The notes below the pieces were generated by a model, which saw only the letters and a program-made list of their open reading frames with translations, did not search any database and was not told the origin of the DNA. 64,000 nt of DNA, taken from assembly GCA_032622095.1 (NCBI GenBank), contig CP136065.1, forward strand, positions 24,685,141 through 24,749,140. The letters run 5' to 3'. The translations under genes were made by a program, and so were the position numbers. The DNA comes from Siphonodentalium dalli. Lineage: Eukaryota > Mollusca > Scaphopoda > Gadilida > Siphonodentaliidae. Every line of letters begins with the position of its first letter. Within the stretch, counting starts at the first letter, position 1. Shown here one piece after another: positions 61,274 through 64,000 of this stretch.

Positions 61274-61734
61274 TTATCATTTTTTCTTACATTCTATAAC
61301 AATTTTTATCATTTTTCTTATATTCTTTAACAATTTTATCATTTTTTTTTATCATTTTCCTTATATTCTTTAACGATTTGTTATCATTTTTTTTTTTTAT
61401 ATTCTTTAACGATTTGTTATCATTTTTTTTTCATTTTTTTTACCTTCTTTAACAATTATAAAACAAATAATATAACATTTGTTAGGCAAATGCATTATCT
61501 TATATATGGCGACCTATGGTCGACTGGCATAGATAAGAGAATGCATTGGCACAGGATTTTAGACAAAATTCAGGAAGCTCCAGTCATGAAAGGGTTAAAA
61601 TAGTTCACAAAAATCAACACTGCCATTATTAAAATATTTAACAGTATACATGGTTTGAATGTTGTCGACACATAGTGGCATTTCCTCGATTTGTTCAGAC
61701 CAGCCAAACACTGCGAAAATGACAATTTAATTAA

Positions 61735-61984
61735 CGCTTTCATGACTGAAGCTGCGCTGGCGCAGCATTAAAGACCCTGTGTCAGTTCATTCTCTTATAT
61801 ATGCGAGTCTACCACAGGTCGCCTCGCGTATATAATAGAATTCACTGGCTTACAATATCAAGGTAAATATTGTTAGCCCAATGCATTATCTTATATATGG
61901 GACCTATGGGAGACTCGCATATATAATAGAATGCTTTGGCACAGGGTTTTCGCCAAATTCCAGGAAGCTCCAGTCATGGAAGGG
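61735..61984. mobile_element. piggyBac-type MITE with paired hairpins, compact (250 bp)
   Basis: TTAA at 61731-61734 and 61985-61988. Left CGCTTTCATGACTGAAGCTG, right AGCTCCAGTCATGGAAGGG. Diverged hairpins lie at 61781-61848 and 61877-61939, with a 28-base spacer. Confidence 0.85.
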
Positions 61985-62499
61985 TTAATAACGTATTTGT
62001 TCTTATCAGCATATCTTTGTTCTACCAGCATTATATGAATTCAGAAGGACACACCATTACCATTGCAAATTAGCAGGACGACTTAACCAGGGGTTAATAA
62101 GGGCTAACAGTAACGGAGAGTTGATCTATTGCATGTTATTATGTCGACGAGAATAGATGATATCGTGAGCAATATACTCGACGAAGATGCAGACATTTTG
62201 ATACCAAACAGATGCTTAATCTAAACACCCGATGTGTGGGTGACCTCTCATACACTCACGCTACCAACCGCTATTAATCGTAAACGAGGTCGAGGACATA
62301 ATCCTATTTGACACCAACATTCTAAACCACTTGCAAAGCACTTTTTCTGCTTACGTGGTAATAAAATTGAAGCTATTACTCCTATCCATCGCTATTTGTA
62401 ACTCGATGGCAAGTATATTGCCATGATAATAATATAAAAACATACGAAAAAGGTACGATTGCTTTAATATATACACACCACCCTATATTGGAGAACGAA

Positions 62500-63997
62500 A
62501 GCACGTATGCTATTTACAGTAGATGGTTTACTTAAGGCTATTGATGCTGACCTCATGACCTGTTCTGCATTTTGTGATGTATCATAGGCGCTTTCGATAA
62601 TGTTTGGCACGATGGGCCTATTGTAAGATGAATAGTTACACAGTAAACTACTAAAGTGGTTCCGAAGCTACCTTAGTGGTCGATCACAAAGCGTTCTTAA
62701 ACATCCCAATTCGAAAGAAAAGCGGCTGGCGTTCCTCAAAGCTGTATACTCTGGCCTGTCTTGTTTGCTTATATACATCAATGATATTGGGGATAAAATC
62801 TCCTCCAAAACACTTTTTACGCCGCGACACTTGTCTATTTCAAAGCCATAAAGACAAACTTTTCGCTAAATGCATCGCCCAAGTCCAATTATCATACTGG
62901 ATCAAGATACTTTAGTCTATACTGAACCGCATAAACATTTGGGACTAGATCTGCATGAAATGGTTTTCGTAGAATAATCATATTGCAAATTGATGTGATC
63001 GTACCAGTACTAGACTGGGCCAGCTGCGGAATTTTAAATATATTTAATCGTAACTCACTAGAAACGCTTTACGTGTCATACATACGGCTCTTCATTGAGT
63101 ACTCGAGCCGAGTTAGGTCTGGCGGCCCATTATACTGTCCTGATGCATTAGACGATGTTCAGTACGACGCAGCAATGATAGTCACCGATTGTACACGATC
63201 CCTACCTCGCCAACGCCTTATGCCAGAAATTGGCTTGAATGCACAAGAAAACAGACGATATATTAAACGACTATCAGTTCTACATAACACCGTAAAGAAA
63301 GCTGCAAATAATCTGGACTCTCTGCTCCCACCCCGTCTGCCAATAAAAACTGATTATGACCTCAAGAACTGCCCCCCCCCCTCTATACCGCGACACTAAA
63401 CGAATGGACTCATCTGTTTTTTTCCAAAATGTCTCGCCTTGTAATCCAACTGCAGAAACTCTCGTCTATATGATTAACGAACAGATTAAGTTCGTAAATT
63501 TTATGATGAAACCACTGAAATATTACTCATTTGGGAAGCGGCGTTCAAATGGTATACAATGCCAGCTCCGGTGTCGATGCAGTGCATGTGAGAACAAAAG
63601 TCGTTAATCATTTGATAGACTCTAAACTGCAATTTTGGTCTCGGCGATTAGATTGTTGACCACAATTTCTTTGAATGCACGCTATATGCTAGCGAAAGAC
63701 AGACTATACAACAATTTGATACCGTTTGGTGTGAATACCATATCAGTCATGACAATTTTGTTCGGCAATTCAAACATAAGGGACGAATTAAATACTGTTA
63801 TATTTAATTACGTGCATCCATTCATTAAAACAAAGTTTCGATCTTGACGTCTGAGATATGTATTGCTAACTGAATAAAGCGAATTAACTTTTGACCATGG
63901 GGAGAGGGTGTAATTGTAAGTGGAAGCTCTTGTTATCCCATCGCTTTTGCTCATATTTATGTTATGCGTTGGGCAAATAAAATATGTTTAAACTAAT
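62500..63997 (+). mobile_element. Decayed LINE, same family as 397-4112 (copy 2)
   Basis: In pieces it translates to FCDVS, stop, AFDNVWHDGP (about 62570), then SLETLYVSYIRLFIEYSS and DAAMIVTDCTRSLPRQRLMP (62983-63399), collinear with the first LINE. The 3' end (63976-63997) is identical over 22 bases to 4091-4112. The start lies before 62500 but is too decayed to place. Confidence 0.8.
62983..63847 (+). pseudogene. LINE RT thumb and C-terminal fragments, frameshifted
   Basis: Three open pieces in different frames (62983-63399, 63356-63607, 63635-63847) follow the order of residues in the first LINE's C-terminal half. The break near 63365 coincides with a run of ten C. The cysteine motif region is recognisable (CRCSACEN near 63570) but split. 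It is clearly non-functional. Confidence 0.75.
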
Positions 63998-64000
63998 AGT

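Larger units (their letters stand above)
57987..61594. mobile_element. TTAA-flanked paired-hairpin MITE split by a 3.1 kb insertion
   Basis: TTAA at 57983-57986 and 61595-61598. Left CTATTTCATGACGGGAGCTGCG, right GGAAGCTCCAGTCATGAAAGGG. The left hairpin is at 58034-58099 and its partner is at 61486-61549. The AT-rich spacer text TTTCTTACATTCTTTAACAA resumes on both sides of the inserted block. Confidence 0.75.
50064..64000 (+). other. Probable intron 3 of the TARP-like gene (open at window end)
   Basis: Starts GTTTGA. No exon with the expected TM3-TM4 sequence was recognised. Apart from listed repeats, 51245-51890, 53300-54340, 54760-55225, 55990-57980 and 61990-62500 show no gene. Confidence 0.5.

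Overview
This window looks like nuclear DNA from an animal, most likely a marine lophotrochozoan and perhaps a mollusc such as a bivalve. The genome assignment is an inference. It rests on one intron-rich membrane-protein gene with metazoan homologues, animal-type non-LTR retrotransposons, very many short foldback transposons, and a 58.2 kb repeat that starts AGCTCACCTGAG and carries a CCGTCCGTC run, a type I associate with mollusc genomes. There are no bacterial-style operons. Most long open frames are by-products of tandem repeats whose unit length is a multiple of three.

The one host gene I can support is split over three exons on the + strand: 11484-11799, 35274-35354 and 49926-50063. Spliced together they keep frame and encode a PMP22/claudin-superfamily protein that resembles a voltage-gated calcium channel gamma subunit / TARP (stargazin-like). 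The region holding TM3, TM4 and the C-terminal tail is not recognisable before 64000 and probably lies downstream. So roughly 11.5-64 kb would be one gene, and nearly everything else there is intron filled with transposons and satellites.

Layout. 0.4-4.1 kb: a near full-length LINE with a 2A-like motif, an endonuclease and a reverse transcriptase broken by one frameshift. 4.4-4.9 kb: a hAT-type MITE. 5.3-10.1 kb: a large foldback element interrupted by a second LINE and sitting in a 16-17 bp tandem repeat. 11.5 kb: gene exon 1. Intron 1 (11.8-35.3 kb) holds MITEs with clear target duplications, an 87 bp satellite (about 37 copies), a 54 bp satellite (about 49 copies), a 30 bp minisatellite that grew inside a dispersed repeat, and a PIF/Harbinger transposase fragment. 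Intron 2 (35.4-49.9 kb) holds another 30 bp array and more MITEs. The region after exon 3 (50.1-64 kb) holds nested MITEs and ends in a second, decayed copy of the first LINE family.

The most striking recurrent structure is a 67 bp near-perfect hairpin found about 22 times, mostly as pairs separated by AT-rich sequence. The same paired-hairpin core appears inside mobile elements with at least three different outer ends: two with TTAA flanks and one with TA flanks. This suggests a core module shared between unrelated non-autonomous transposon families.
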